Assembly: GCA_013365365.1 (NCBI GenBank)
Contig: JABVXU010000443.1
Coordinates: 1-45,487, forward strand
DNA length: 45,487 nt
Direction of reading: 5' to 3'
From: Cruorifilaria tuberocauda
Taxonomy: Eukaryota; Nematoda; Chromadorea; Rhabditida; Onchocercidae
The translations under genes were made by a program, and so were the position numbers. Positions 1 to 12,700 of this stretch are shown here, piece by piece. Below the pieces are notes generated by a model. It saw only the letters and a program-made list of their open reading frames with translations. It ran no database searches and was not told where the DNA came from. How positions within the stretch are numbered: the first letter of the stretch is position 1; each line of letters opens with the position of its first letter.

Positions 1-1449
1 AGTTTAATTAAGATTAATTAATTAAGGTTGGATTAAAAGTTAAACTAAGGATTAAAAAAGATTAAAAAAGATGACGTATAATAAAGTATAATAAAATGTA
101 TTGAATTAAATGAAATCTATTAAATTTATTAAATTAATAAAATTAGTAAAAAAATTAAATGCATTAAATTAATGTATTAAATTATCTTTCAAATATATTA
201 AAATGTCATTTTTATCACATCAATCATCCAATTCAACGATTTAATTTCATTTGAATGAAAAATTCAATGCAATTCTGCAGGAATAAAGCATACGTTAGCA
301 AGTGAAAAAATTGATTAATCGAAAATTTTTATTGAAATTCAAATTACAACAAAATTTTACAGCTATAAAACCGAACTGTATAAATTTCTTCGAAGAAAAA
401 AAAACGAGCATTTTGCTAATTTTGAAAATTCATTTCTCAGTTGAAATCAAAATCTAAATAATTCGATAATAAAATAGTGAACAAAATCACTATAATAACT
501 GAAGCACAAAATTTAATAAATTTGAATTTGATAATAAAATTAAAAATTTTACTTTTTGATAGTAATTATTTTCCTCAAATAAATTTCTTTTTTTTCTGTA
601 ATAACAAAATTATAGCTTAATGGAAATTTTCAATGAAATAGCAAATTGAATTATAATGATGAAAAACGAATTTAATTAAATGAGATATCATAAGGAGAAA
701 TGAAGCATGAAATTTTGAAATTAAGTCAACGAATGATTCAATTCTAATCAAAGTGAGCAATTCGTTTCTTTTTGTTAGCAAGCAATATCATTTGCGAGAT
801 TGCAAATCCTTCTTCAGATTCGATATCACAACTGGTAATAACAAGTAATACAGATATTGAAATTTGCTCCTGATATCCATCAAGTACTCTTCTCGAATCA
901 TTAGCTATTCACCATATCATTTAAATAGGCTTTCTCAACAACAACAAAAAAAAAGGCTAACAAATTCATTTCTTACTTCTCTGTAAACCATAAAGTTTAG
1001 TCATTGAAATTTCAAAATTCTACAAAAAATTGATAACTGAGAAGAAAACGAATAATTATTTTTGTACTTAATGAAATGAATCATTAAATACATACTGTTG
1101 TTTGAATTAAGGAATATTAAATTGCAAGATAATACAAAGTAGAAAATTTCAGAGTAAAAGCTTAATTTTAATGCTTTTACCTTAAACAGGGTAATTGAAG
1201 TAAGATCGGAAGCATTCATAAATAAAAAATGTCTTATCTCTATAAACTATTCGTAAATATTTGTATATTTACGAATAAATATATTATACAAATCGAATCG
1301 TATTCTTTTGTAATATTTTGAGAAGAGTAAGCTAAAGATTATTATCGAGATATTATCACGATTATCTTCCCTTTCTTTTGCAAATTTCCTCTGCAATGTT
1401 CTTTTTATCCGGAAACATTACGAAATTACGAATTACGAAATTCCTCCTA
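1..1449. other. AT-rich stretch without a confident gene
   Basis: Very AT-rich sequence downstream of the small minus-strand gene. The only coding-like piece is a minus-strand frame open from about 910 down to a TAG at 744-746. It has about 54 codons and ends in a basic cluster, with no convincing start or splice partner. It could be a terminal exon of an unseen gene or chance. Confidence 0.4.
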
Positions 1450-1965
1450 CTAGCGTTTCCTCAAACGTCCAATAAAATTTGCATAGGTTCCACCGAATAC
1501 CGAGCAAACTGTGCTGCCGTAAATTGTCGTCTGGCAATGAGAAATTGAAATGAGACTGTAACTTAAATAACCTGATTCGGAAAATATTTTTATTACGAAT
1601 ACCGTAGTCTGGAATTCCATATTCAAATTTTTAATGTTAAGAGTTAGAAAAATCTTTGAGATATTAAATTTTCATACTGGGTATCACTTTGAAAAATTAT
1701 TGATTTTTGAGAAAGTTGTGCTATAATGATGACTGTAGTGTGTGGATTTCATTATTAGAATTACTGTGGCGTTGATGGCTTTGTTGTTTTACGTAATCTT
1801 CTTTGTTTCCCAATTATGATTAAAGTATTCCTTCTCTCTCTCTCTCTCACTCTCTCTTACAGATAACACAATATTTCCTGTTATCTCTTTGTTTACGTTA
1901 TCAATTAAAATGAGCTTATCAATGGACGTATCGTTACTTCTCAGACCACCGCTATTTGGTTTCAT
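1450..1965 (-). CDS. Putative small two-exon gene, 61 aa, function unknown
   Basis: Minus-strand gene model with two exons, 1861-1965 (35 codons from ATG) and 1450-1530 (26 codons plus TAG). They are joined by a 330-base intron with donor GTAAGA and acceptor TTGCCAG; both exons are in phase 0. The product would have a polar N-terminal half (starting MKPNSGGLRS) and a hydrophobic glycine-rich C-terminal half (TTIYGSTVCSVFGGTYANFI), ending in the basic tail GRLRKR. That shape suits a small single-pass or mitochondrial membrane protein, but I do not recognise the family. Both exons are less AT-rich than their surroundings. Its start lies about 0.5 kb from the divergent rps-23 start, so the two probably share a promoter region. 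The model rests on splice logic only. Confidence 0.55.
1831..1860. repeat. (TC)n tract abutting a splice donor
   Basis: A run of CT dinucleotides on the plus strand, which is GA on the transcribed strand. It lies directly inside the donor end of the intron of the small minus-strand gene. Confidence 0.8.
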
Positions 1966-2450
1966 TATTATGTAGGCATCGGTTTACGGATGTGTCGTCT
2001 GAGTTTTGATCGATGGGTAATCGTAATCGATAAGTGCACTATGATTTTTTTTCCCACAAGCATTTTTAGGATTTAGGAAACTGTGAATCTATGGTTTTTG
2101 TCTGTTCTAAAGAATTTTAATATTTAATTTACATGCTTTTATATATCCTATATATCCTTAATTGTTTCATCCATTATTACTGATGGAAGAATATAAAATG
2201 AATGGACATGAATGTTGAACTTTGTGTTTTATTATCACTTTGCAATAATGCATATTTATAGAATGACTGAAGTAATTAAATGTGCAAGAAGATACTGAAT
2301 TGATAGAGTAAATTATCTGCTATATGCATTTTCATCCGTCCATTCATTCAGTACTTTAATTATACTCGTGAACTTCTTATTTTGTTTTCCACTTCATTGC
2401 TGAATTCGCGCTATCCTTTCACAGTGTGGGCAAATCTCATTTTGTCATAT
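1966..2450. promoter_or_regulatory. Divergent intergenic interval upstream of rps-23
   Basis: About 0.5 kb between the minus-strand small gene and rps-23, which point away from each other. No TATA box can be named with confidence. Being the only space between two divergent starts, it must hold at least the rps-23 promoter and probably both. Inference from layout. Confidence 0.4.
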
Positions 2451-2457
2451 TTTGCAG
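2451..2457 (+). promoter_or_regulatory. Candidate spliced-leader acceptor of rps-23
   Basis: TTTGCAG preceded by a T-rich run, 16 bases before the rps-23 ATG with no coding exon upstream. Nematode ribosomal protein mRNAs are usually trans-spliced, so this is the likely 5' end of the mature message. Confidence 0.6.
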
Positions 2458-2473
2458 TTGTTAGCATAAAATT

Positions 2474-3303
<830 letters not shown>

Positions 3304-6300
3304 ATGGAAAATTCTTAATTGTTTCATTGTCGATACTTGTCGTATGTCGGCTATCATAAAAGGTTTTATTTATGCCTGAGTCGTAATCTGCATTATATTT
3401 TATCGCTCACAGGAAGATTACATGTCATTTTATTAATATAACAAAAAGGAATTTGTTCAAAAAGATATAGGGAAAGGAAGATTATCGAATTCTCGAATTG
3501 AGAGATATTTTTGCATTGTACGAATTATGTTTTACATACCATAAAAAAACAGCTGTTTAATTGAAAAAGCACATGGATCTGAATATATCCGCGATGCATG
3601 GCAAGAAATTTCCCTCTTGTCGTAATGTGTTCTATTATGAATTAACGGATTATGTCTTGTCGTAGTGAAATTCATTTTCGTCGAGCTGATCCATGTTGCT
3701 GATAGAAAAGAAGCAATATATTTTTTTTGATTTTTTTTTTGTGAGAAAAATGAGAAAATCACTAGTTTTTATTCTATATAGTCCCGTGGAGAAAAGACAC
3801 TTTTTTTGTGCCGATTAAACTGCTAATGTTTGAGAGCTTTTTAAATTGTAAAAGAATTGACTTAAAAGAAAGTAAATAGCTAAGATTGAGTGAATAGAAT
3901 CAGAGAATGTTTATAGGGGTGGGATTGCGGTAAATTTGTTCTCAGTTTAATTTGCTTCAGTAAAACTCTATTAGATTTATAAGATTATCTTTTGTTCCAT
4001 TCATTTTCCATAATCGTTAAAGGAATGTGGGAAATTGATAGAAATACGGTTTAGCTAATCCATATATATCCCAAAGGAAAATGCGAAAACTTCGATTTTA
4101 TGAAGTTTTTTTTTTCTTATTTGTTTTCATCCTTTATGAAATGAGAAGAAGCAAGACCAATTTCTTCCTGGGAGTATTTTTAAACTGAATGAAGATATGC
4201 CCTTTTTTTTTTTTAATTTCAAGTGAAATCATTGAATGAATCTTGAAGTACATGTTTATATGGTAAACTTCTTAATGTTAACTAGAACTTATTTAAAAAT
4301 TTTCAGCAGCTATTTTCGAGTCAGAAATTTTCACAGGCTAAATTTCTTCATGAATGACATGCAAAAAAAAGCAAGAAATCGAAGTATTAAAGAAAGAGAA
4401 TTTTTGCTAATCACAAATTTGCTTTTATCAATAGATGAACTTAATCGAATAACAAGAAAGCTGTCAGGCGTATTCTCCAATCAGGAACTCTGCACTTTTT
4501 TTTCCGCTTCATAGCATTTTTGTTATCGAAAGTTTGAACAATTCAAATGAAAATATCTCATCATCTATTAACTTATCCATTATCTTTCAGCACTTTATTT
4601 CTACTTAATTTTAACTTATATTTTAGAAATTATATACAATTAACTGATCATACTGCAGGAGGAAAGAAATTTTGTTGAAAAGTTGCTTTCATACTTTTAC
4701 TTTTCTTTGCCAATTAAAATTTTTATTTCATTTTTTAAAAATTTTAAATCGCTAAAAAGTTAAAAATTGTCTGTCATTCAATTTATACTTCTTCCATTTC
4801 TCTAAATGCTCTACTTTACTTTATCAATCATTGATTTTATGTGATATAACAAAAGAGTTTAATCTGAAATTTAAATTATTAAAGCTATTAACCTTTCAAA
4901 GATTTTTTGGCGTCAAATTATTACAGATGTTTGTATTAGATGATAGATTCATCAAAATTTCATTTCTTTTATTTACCATGAAATTAATCTTTTCATTTTG
5001 AACTTTAAATCATTTTTCACCTTTAAAACCGGAAAATTGAAAAAGGAAGCTTGAAAATTTATTTTTAATCTGAGCAACAGATAAAACCTTAGCAAATAAA
5101 ACCTGAAAGGTGACAATATGGAAAATTTTATGAATTTGAACTGATAACTGTGCGACTTTTTTTTTAAGTAGAACGAAAATAGAAAGAGAGGGAGAGAGAG
5201 AATGGAATGAGGTATTTGTTAAATTAAAAAATCATATTATTACTGTGCCATAAATTTCATATCAGTCGATATCTGATACTGTAACAGAATTACGGTGAGA
5301 TTTATTTCATGATAAAATGATATGATGATAGATGGATCGTGATGATTTTTGAAATAAATTTCATTTTAGTCAAATTAAAATCATTCTTATTTCATATTCT
5401 ATTTTCAGTTCTTTTTTTTTCACATCAACGAATTGATAAAATAATAATTGCTCGTTAAATTTGATCTGTTCTGTTGCTAGAAGTTTATTACTTTAAGCTT
5501 CATTTAAATTGCATAAATTTTAAAATTGCGAAACTTGATGAATATTTCAATTGTAATTGGAGTATTCAATGAGAAAAACAATACTATTGAAAATGGAAAA
5601 AAAATTATATTTGAGGAAATATAGGTTTAAACAAATATTTTGTTTAAGTTTCCATTTTTGCAAGAGTCTAATTTATTAACCTAATCAATCAATTGATAAT
5701 CAATAAAAGATTAGCTAACTTAACAAAATACGAGAATTCAAAAACGGTGATTTCAATATCAGTAATTAATAATAAAATATTGCACATACAGTATTCATCA
5801 TAGTTATTTAAAATTAATTGAATTATTAATTGCAGAATTATTTGAAATGTTTAAATGATTAACGTACAAAATGGAATCTTTAAAAACTCATTGATTGTTT
5901 TAAAATATAAAATAATCCATTATCAATATTACTTAATAATTAATGGTTAATTAACAGTTTAGAGTTATTAATTAATTAATCATTCCTAATTTTCAAAATT
6001 TAAATCACTTCAGAAGTAAATGCTCAAATCCTGGATTTATCGTTATTCTTTCGAGAAATTATTTTCTAATTTTAGAACTAAAGTAAAAGTTTACTGAATG
6101 CTGGAACAGTAATAAAGATATACTGATATGTTGTCACTACTACTTTCTCATCTATTATCAAGGGTATCAGCTTTCATAGTTACTCAAAGTTATCAGTTCA
6201 AAAATTAATACAATCGAGGCTAACGCTACCGATTAATTGTAATGATAGTTTGCATGATTGAGTGGAATAGTCCATTGTTGATTAATTAGTACAAAATATA

Positions 6301-6730
6301 AATTTTTTAAACTAATCAATATATTATATTAATTATACTATTAATTATACCTTTATATAATTATCTCATTACTCAGTTGCATAAATAATCATAATCATAA
6401 TCATAATTCTCATTATTTCCATTATTTCAACTTAGAAAATTAGCAAATTTTTATTTCATGAAATAAAATGATTTGAAAGAAAGTAGAAATATTCAAAATT
6501 CAAAGATTAAATGTCAAAATTCGACGAGTTATTCGTTAAATTTGATTTTTGTTTTTTTCTGAATCCTTCATTTTTCATTTTGATCAATACAATTTCTATC
6601 CTGATGATATTATTTAAAGTATTAAGCTATTCTTTTACCTATTTCACCTAATTCATATCAGTTTTTTAATTTCCATATTACCATATTTTCCATTATTTCG
6701 ATTATTTTCCCTTTTTACTAGAAATTATTT
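3304..6730. other. Intergenic AT-rich DNA between rps-23 and the ion channel
   Basis: Mostly featureless A/T-rich sequence, with a short GA-rich run near 5186-5202 and an ATAATC-like run near 6385-6410. One plus-strand frame at 4236-4514 (92 codons) has a helical, basic and leucine-rich look (for example SIKEREFLLITNLLL) and an acceptor-like TTTTCAG near 4305. It has no splice partner or family, so I do not call it a gene. A possible minus-strand exon at 3540-3698 is listed separately. Confidence 0.45.
3540..3698 (-). other. Possible isolated minus-strand exon
   Basis: On the minus strand a strong acceptor (TTCTTTTCTATCAG) is followed by 159 bases open in one frame and then a good donor (ATG|GTATGT). 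The entry and exit phases match. Four bases after the acceptor is an ATG opening a 14-codon frame (MDQLDENEFHYDKT, then TAA) in a different frame. It may be an orphan exon, a short trans-spliced frame or chance; no partner exons were found. Confidence 0.25.
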
Positions 6731-6735
6731 TTTAG
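6731..6735 (+). promoter_or_regulatory. Candidate spliced-leader acceptor of the ion channel gene
   Basis: A TTTTTTAG acceptor-like site ends at 6735, about 50 bases before the signal-peptide ATG. No coding exon was found upstream, so a trans-splice site is the simplest reading. Confidence 0.4.
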
Positions 6736-6739
6736 CGGA

Positions 6740-6781
6740 ATGTATGATAAAATGCGCCATGCAACATTTACGGTAATTTAA
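6740..6781 (+). other. Short upstream open reading frame
   Basis: An ATG followed by 12 more codons and TAA, ending 5 bases before the main channel ATG at 6787. If the mRNA begins at the acceptor at 6735, ribosomes would meet this frame first. Confidence 0.4.
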
Positions 6782-6786
6782 AACTG

Positions 6787-9700
6787 ATGTATTCATTGGC
6801 TATAATGATAGTTACAATTCATCTTTGGTTATCGCTATTGGATAATGGAATAAATCAGGTATTAATAATACATAAAATAAATTTGTTTAAACGCTTCTAC
6901 GTAAATATTGACGTGAAAGAATACGTAACAACAATGTATTTTGATAAAAAAATATATATGTTTGAGTAAAGTATGAAATGAAATTATTGTATGGTATTTG
7001 ATAATGTATGTTTAAACAATAATACTATTTTTAAAAAGAAAAGTTAAAAATTGTTCAGGAAAAATATGATCGTTATATTTTAGGTTACTGTATTTTTTAG
7101 TTTACTATACTTTAGGCTATTCTAGGTTATTTTAGGTCGCTGCAACCGGTTTTCATGCTCCCAATTTCAAGAAATCAAATGGATTATACGATATTATGGC
7201 TGATGATGAATGGGCAAAACAATGGTCCAAGTATAATCGGAGGAGCAATGATGAAAAGTATTACTCTTTTAAGCTAATTTTATCAATTCACATCCTGATG
7301 TGATATCTTACTTATTACTCAATTTTAATAAACTTTTATCAATTATCTAAAAAAGTATTAAACAAATATCAGCATAAATGATAATTCTGATTGCAATCAT
7401 TTTCTTGTTAAACTGTTAAATTGATTTAAAAAGTATTATAAATGATAATTCTAATTTTGCTGTTAAACTGTTAAACTGATGAAGAAAAAGTATTAAACCA
7501 ATTGCAGTATAAATGATAGTTTTCATTGCAACTACATTTCGGTATTTTGTTAAATTTTTCTTAATTTTCCTTATAATGATTATATTTTGCTATTTTTATC
7601 AGCCAAAATATCACTTTTTATCAATTTTCCTTTACTTAATTACTTTCATTTTCAAACATATATGCAATCTATGATAGATTAAAATCCAACTAAATTAAAG
7701 AGATTTTTCAAGAACATTCTCTAAAAAAAAAAAAAGAAAAAAGAAAAAATTGTTCTGATAATTGATAACTTCTAATTTGCAATAACTTGCTATTTATTAA
7801 CCAATTATTCTTAAGTAAGTTTCATTTATTGAAAGTTCAAAAAAAACTTACTTCGAATTAAAATTTTTATTAGCAAAAATTTTCGATAGCAATAATGATA
7901 TTGCTATTATTTTGTATTATATGAAAGAATGAAATTCAAATTTTCTCTAATCTTCGTTTTTCATTGCCAATTAACTTGCTAAAAGTGCTTTCAATTCAAG
8001 CTTTTTAATTTGATTCTAATTTAAAAGTTTCAATTCTAGCTTTTTGATTTAGTTTTAATTTAAATGTTTCAATTCTATCTTATTAATTTATTTAGGAATG
8101 GATTAATTTATTACCTTTCAATTTTAGCTTTCTAATTTAATTCAGAAGTTTTAATTCTGAAGGTTATTTTTCACTTGCTTTCTAAGAATTCTAAATTTAG
8201 AAAAAAAAGAAGAAAAAAAAATTACAGTGAAACAAGCGATCTATTGCATTTTCTAATTCGTACGGATTACGATCACCGGAAAGAACCGGAAAATGATAAT
8301 GGAGGTTTGAATGTTTGATATATGATCAAGATTAGGCTAATTTTCATTCCAATTAAATAATGCGTTCAAAATAAGTATTCTATAATTCCAATTATCAAAT
8401 ATCTTTATGAAGCTGATTTGATGAGTTTTTTAATTTTCAATAATAAATTTTTTTTAAATAAACTTTTACAGAAGCAGTTACAATCAATGTATCAATTGTT
8501 GTTAGCAATATTCGAGCTGTTTCTGAAGTTACTATGGTAGAAGAATTTCCTCATTCATTTCTTTTAGAATTTCTTGTTTTAAGCACTTTATTATCATTAC
8601 TGATATTAGCGTAGTGATATTATCATTATTCTGGTGATATTATCATTACTGTTACTGGTGATATTATCATTATTCTGGTGATATTACCATTACTGTTACT
8701 GGTGATATTATCATTATTCTGGTGATATTACCATTACTGTTACTGGTGATATTATCATTATTGTGGTGATATTACCATTACTGTTACTGGTGATATTATC
8801 ATTTATTGATTGAATATTTGGGTAACTTTCAACTGTTTTTTTTTCATTCTAAAATTATCATTATCAAAATTCTTCGATATGTTTAAATACGTTTCATAAT
8901 AACGTATAAACTCTATTAAGGATTATGCTCTTGAATTGTTTTATCGTGAATCATGGTTAGATCAACGATTACGTTATCAAAATTATTTCAAAACATCGAA
9001 ATTATCACTACACGAGAGTTACATCAATTTCTTATGGCATCCGGATACATTCATGCCAAATGCTGTTGCTTCAAAGAATCCACAACAACATTCAATTTCA
9101 CATCGTTCCTTATTGAGGTCAGAATCTTTTTTTCCTATCATTCATGGTGAATTTTTTGAGTTTGATTGATAGCAGTGATATCATTATTGATTGATAGCAG
9201 TGATATCATCATTCTTTATTTTATTGAAGGTTGATTTTGATGGAGAGAATTTTCTTGTGAAATTGTTAAACGATTTTCTCAGTCTTATTTGGAATCTAAT
9301 AGAGTATGCTTTTAATTTGTAGAGTTTAAGTAAAAACTCTTTCTTGTAAACAGAATCTAGCAGAGATTAGCAGTAAGACTGGAATAACAGCTTTACTTAT
9401 TAGAAACGGTAACAAGCAGTATACTTTTAATTTGTATAGTTTATAACAGCATGATTCAAACTCTTTCTTAGCGCAGAGATTTGTAGGATTGTAACGCAGA
9501 AAGACTGGAATAACAGCTTTACTTATCAGAAACAGTAACAAGCTAATAGAGGATACTTCTGTAACTGTAACGGTAACTGTAACTGTGATTGAGGATCTGT
9601 AGGAACTGATATTCACGCACTGGCGTGATCTTTTGTAGCGTAAAAATTTGTAAAGATGAGATTTACAAAGAGGGAAAATTAGATTTCAAGGAATGTGATT

Positions 9701-12700
9701 GAATTGGAGATAAAGATTGCTATAAAGAGAAGGATGGTTTTACTAAAGCTGATAAGCATGGAAACGGATGTAAAGCTGATAAGCATGGAAACGGATGTAA
9801 AGCTGATAAGCATGGAGACGAATGTAAAGCTGATAAGCATGGAGACGAATGTAAAGCTGATAAGCATGGAAACGGATGTAGGATTGATAATATGATGGGA
9901 AGGTTTAGATTAGTTATTTGAAGTAATGATAAAATGCTAAGATTAAAGTGCAAATTAGCTGTGATAATATGATAATTAAAAGAAGAAGCATTGCAATTTA
10001 ATGAATCATTAAAAAAATTTTTTGTGAAAGAATTTAATTAATTAGTTTAATTACATAAATTGGTTATATAATTATGTTGTATAATTACTATAGTTCTTAA
10101 GTTTTTTGATATCATTCGATATTTTTCATTAGGTTTACAATTAAGTAATAACTTAAATAGAGAATATATGTAATCTGTGATAAGTGATAGATAATACAAG
10201 AGATAGGCTATATTCATTTCTAGTTGCGATCATGCCTATTTTATTTAAGATTAATTAATTTTTGATAGATTTTTCATAAAACTTTTTCCCATTAGCTATG
10301 GATATCACTTTTTTTTGCATGATAACTTTCATCATACAAATTTTTGCAAAATGTTCTGAACGATCTGATTTATCTAGCATAACTTATCAGTTATCAGTTA
10401 TCTTATCAGATGGCACAAATATCAACTTTTTGCATTTGAGAAAATGTTTTCGATTTGTTTTTAGGTTAAGTGAAGATGGGACAGTTCTCTACAGCAGGCG
10501 TATTTCCATTGTGGCCGAATGTCCAATGGATCTTACACTTTTTCCATTCGATTCACAATTATGTAAACTTGGCATCGAAAGTTGTTAGTTCTGACTTATG
10601 ACCCTTAACGTTACCATATTTCTGGAGATTATATCAACAAAAAGTACCTTGATTTTACATTTCATTGAAATGAAAAGTTAAAGGAAACGAATAAATGAAA
10701 TTCAATGAGTTTCATATAAGTCATATTTCATTAATTATTCAGCTTAATGAATTGCTTATTTGTTTTATTGAATTGTTGAATAATAATTAAATTATTTTGC
10801 AGATGGATATACAGCAGACCGTGTCCGATATTCCTGGTCAAAAGATGCTACAGCACCGCTATTGCTTCATAAAATCCGGTTACCGGATTTCCAAATTAAA
10901 GAAGCTTATGTAACGAGTGTTATTGAAAATTATGCTACAGGTTAGCATAAAATTGTTATTTACGGTTTTGTTTTTTTTAAAATTGTAAATTTTTCAATTT
11001 GAATTTTTAAATTTTCTGATTTTTGCGAATTTTTGATGGTAAATTTTGTAAACTGTAAAATTTGTAATTTACAAACTTTGTAAATTTAAATTTTACAGTT
11101 TATAATTTTACACTAAATTTTTGTTGATTTAAATAAATTCATTTATGGAATAAATTAATGAACATTAATTGATCTTATTGAAATGGATTATTTATTTACA
11201 GGTAATTACTTATTGAAATAAATTATTTATTTTACAGGTAATTACAGTAGACTTTATGTATGTTTTGTATTTGATCGTTCTTCCGGATTTTGTCTGATGC
11301 AATTAGTGGTACCATCGACAGCAGTTGTTATTACTTCATGGGTTTCATTATGGATGGAAAGTGAGACTGAATTTCAGGCAAACTTTTTTCCTTTTATTAA
11401 TTAATTGCTCTTTGTTTTAATTATAACTTAAATTTGTACAAAAATTTTCTTTTTACTAAAACTTAAATGAATTCTTTAAAATTTGAAAATTTGATATTGC
11501 AATTAAATAGAGGTAAACTTTAGGATATGGTTTCAATCATATTAGCAATAACATTCTTAATTTTCTCATACAATGAAATGATGCCACGTGTAAGCTATAT
11601 TAAAGCTATGGATATTTATCTTGGTTTGTTATCTTAATTTCTTCAATTTTTCCTTTCGAAAACTCTTATCAGCACTTATCTTATCAACACTTATCACACT
11701 ATCAACACTTCAACATTTAATCAGTTTCTTTTGTTTATTTAATTTAAAAAAAAAGAAATTTAATTTTATTAATCTTGATGAAGTATCGTATATTTCAATG
11801 CATATAATTTTACTAATAGGTTTTGAATTTTTCAATTTTTAAAAATGAATTAAATTATTTTCAGGTGTATGCTTCATGACTGTATTCTTATCGTTAATTA
11901 AGATTGCTTTTGTGAGATTTATGCGACAGAGGCTTGAAAGGTGGTTATTCGATAAATTAGCATTTGTTATCTTAAGTATTACTTTAAACTTTAATTATCA
12001 GCATGAGCGCTGTTGCCTTAAATATTACTTTAAATTTTAATTACAATAGGAATTAATAATAGTCATGCAAAATAATTGCGCTAATTTTAAGTAAAGAAAA
12101 TAATTATAATTATTTAAAAATACAATTTTTTTTTGCGTAGGTGAAAAAATGTATAAAAATAATTATACTAATTAAAATGCTTAACAAAATTTTAGTTTTA
12201 ATAAAATTGTAAAATTTATTCGTTTACTTTTTAAATTTATTTGTTTACTTTTTAAAATTTATTTACCTAAAATTAATAAAAAAAAATGTGATTGCACTGA
12301 TTTAGATGCAATAAAATAGTGTGTAATTTAAATGAATAAAATGAATTAATACGAAATTTAATTAATAATTCGTTATCAAATTTAATTAAAAATTCATTAT
12401 CAAATTTAATTGATCAAACAACGTTTGTGCCTTCTTCTGCCAGATGTAATACATTCAGCAGTGGAATAATGAAAAACGGAACAATGATTGAAAATAGATG
12501 TAGAAAGCGATCATCAACGGTTGCATCGATGTTAGCTAAGATTAATATGGCTCGAAATGATACATTTAATGAGCCTAGTGGTAGTATGATGGCTGTTACA
12601 TCATCTCGTACAGCTTGCATCGATTTTGATTTATCATCATTACATAGAAGGTAAATAATTGATTCTGTAAATCCGTAAATAGTCCTATAATATTTTGAAA

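Noticed and set aside
4236..4514. 92-codon plus-strand frame with a helical look
   Set aside because: No homology recognised and no partner exons. Frames this long arise by chance in such DNA.
9679..9953. Open frames on both strands with a nine-residue repeat
   Set aside because: Produced by the 27-base intronic minisatellite. The region lies between exons 5 and 6 of the channel gene.
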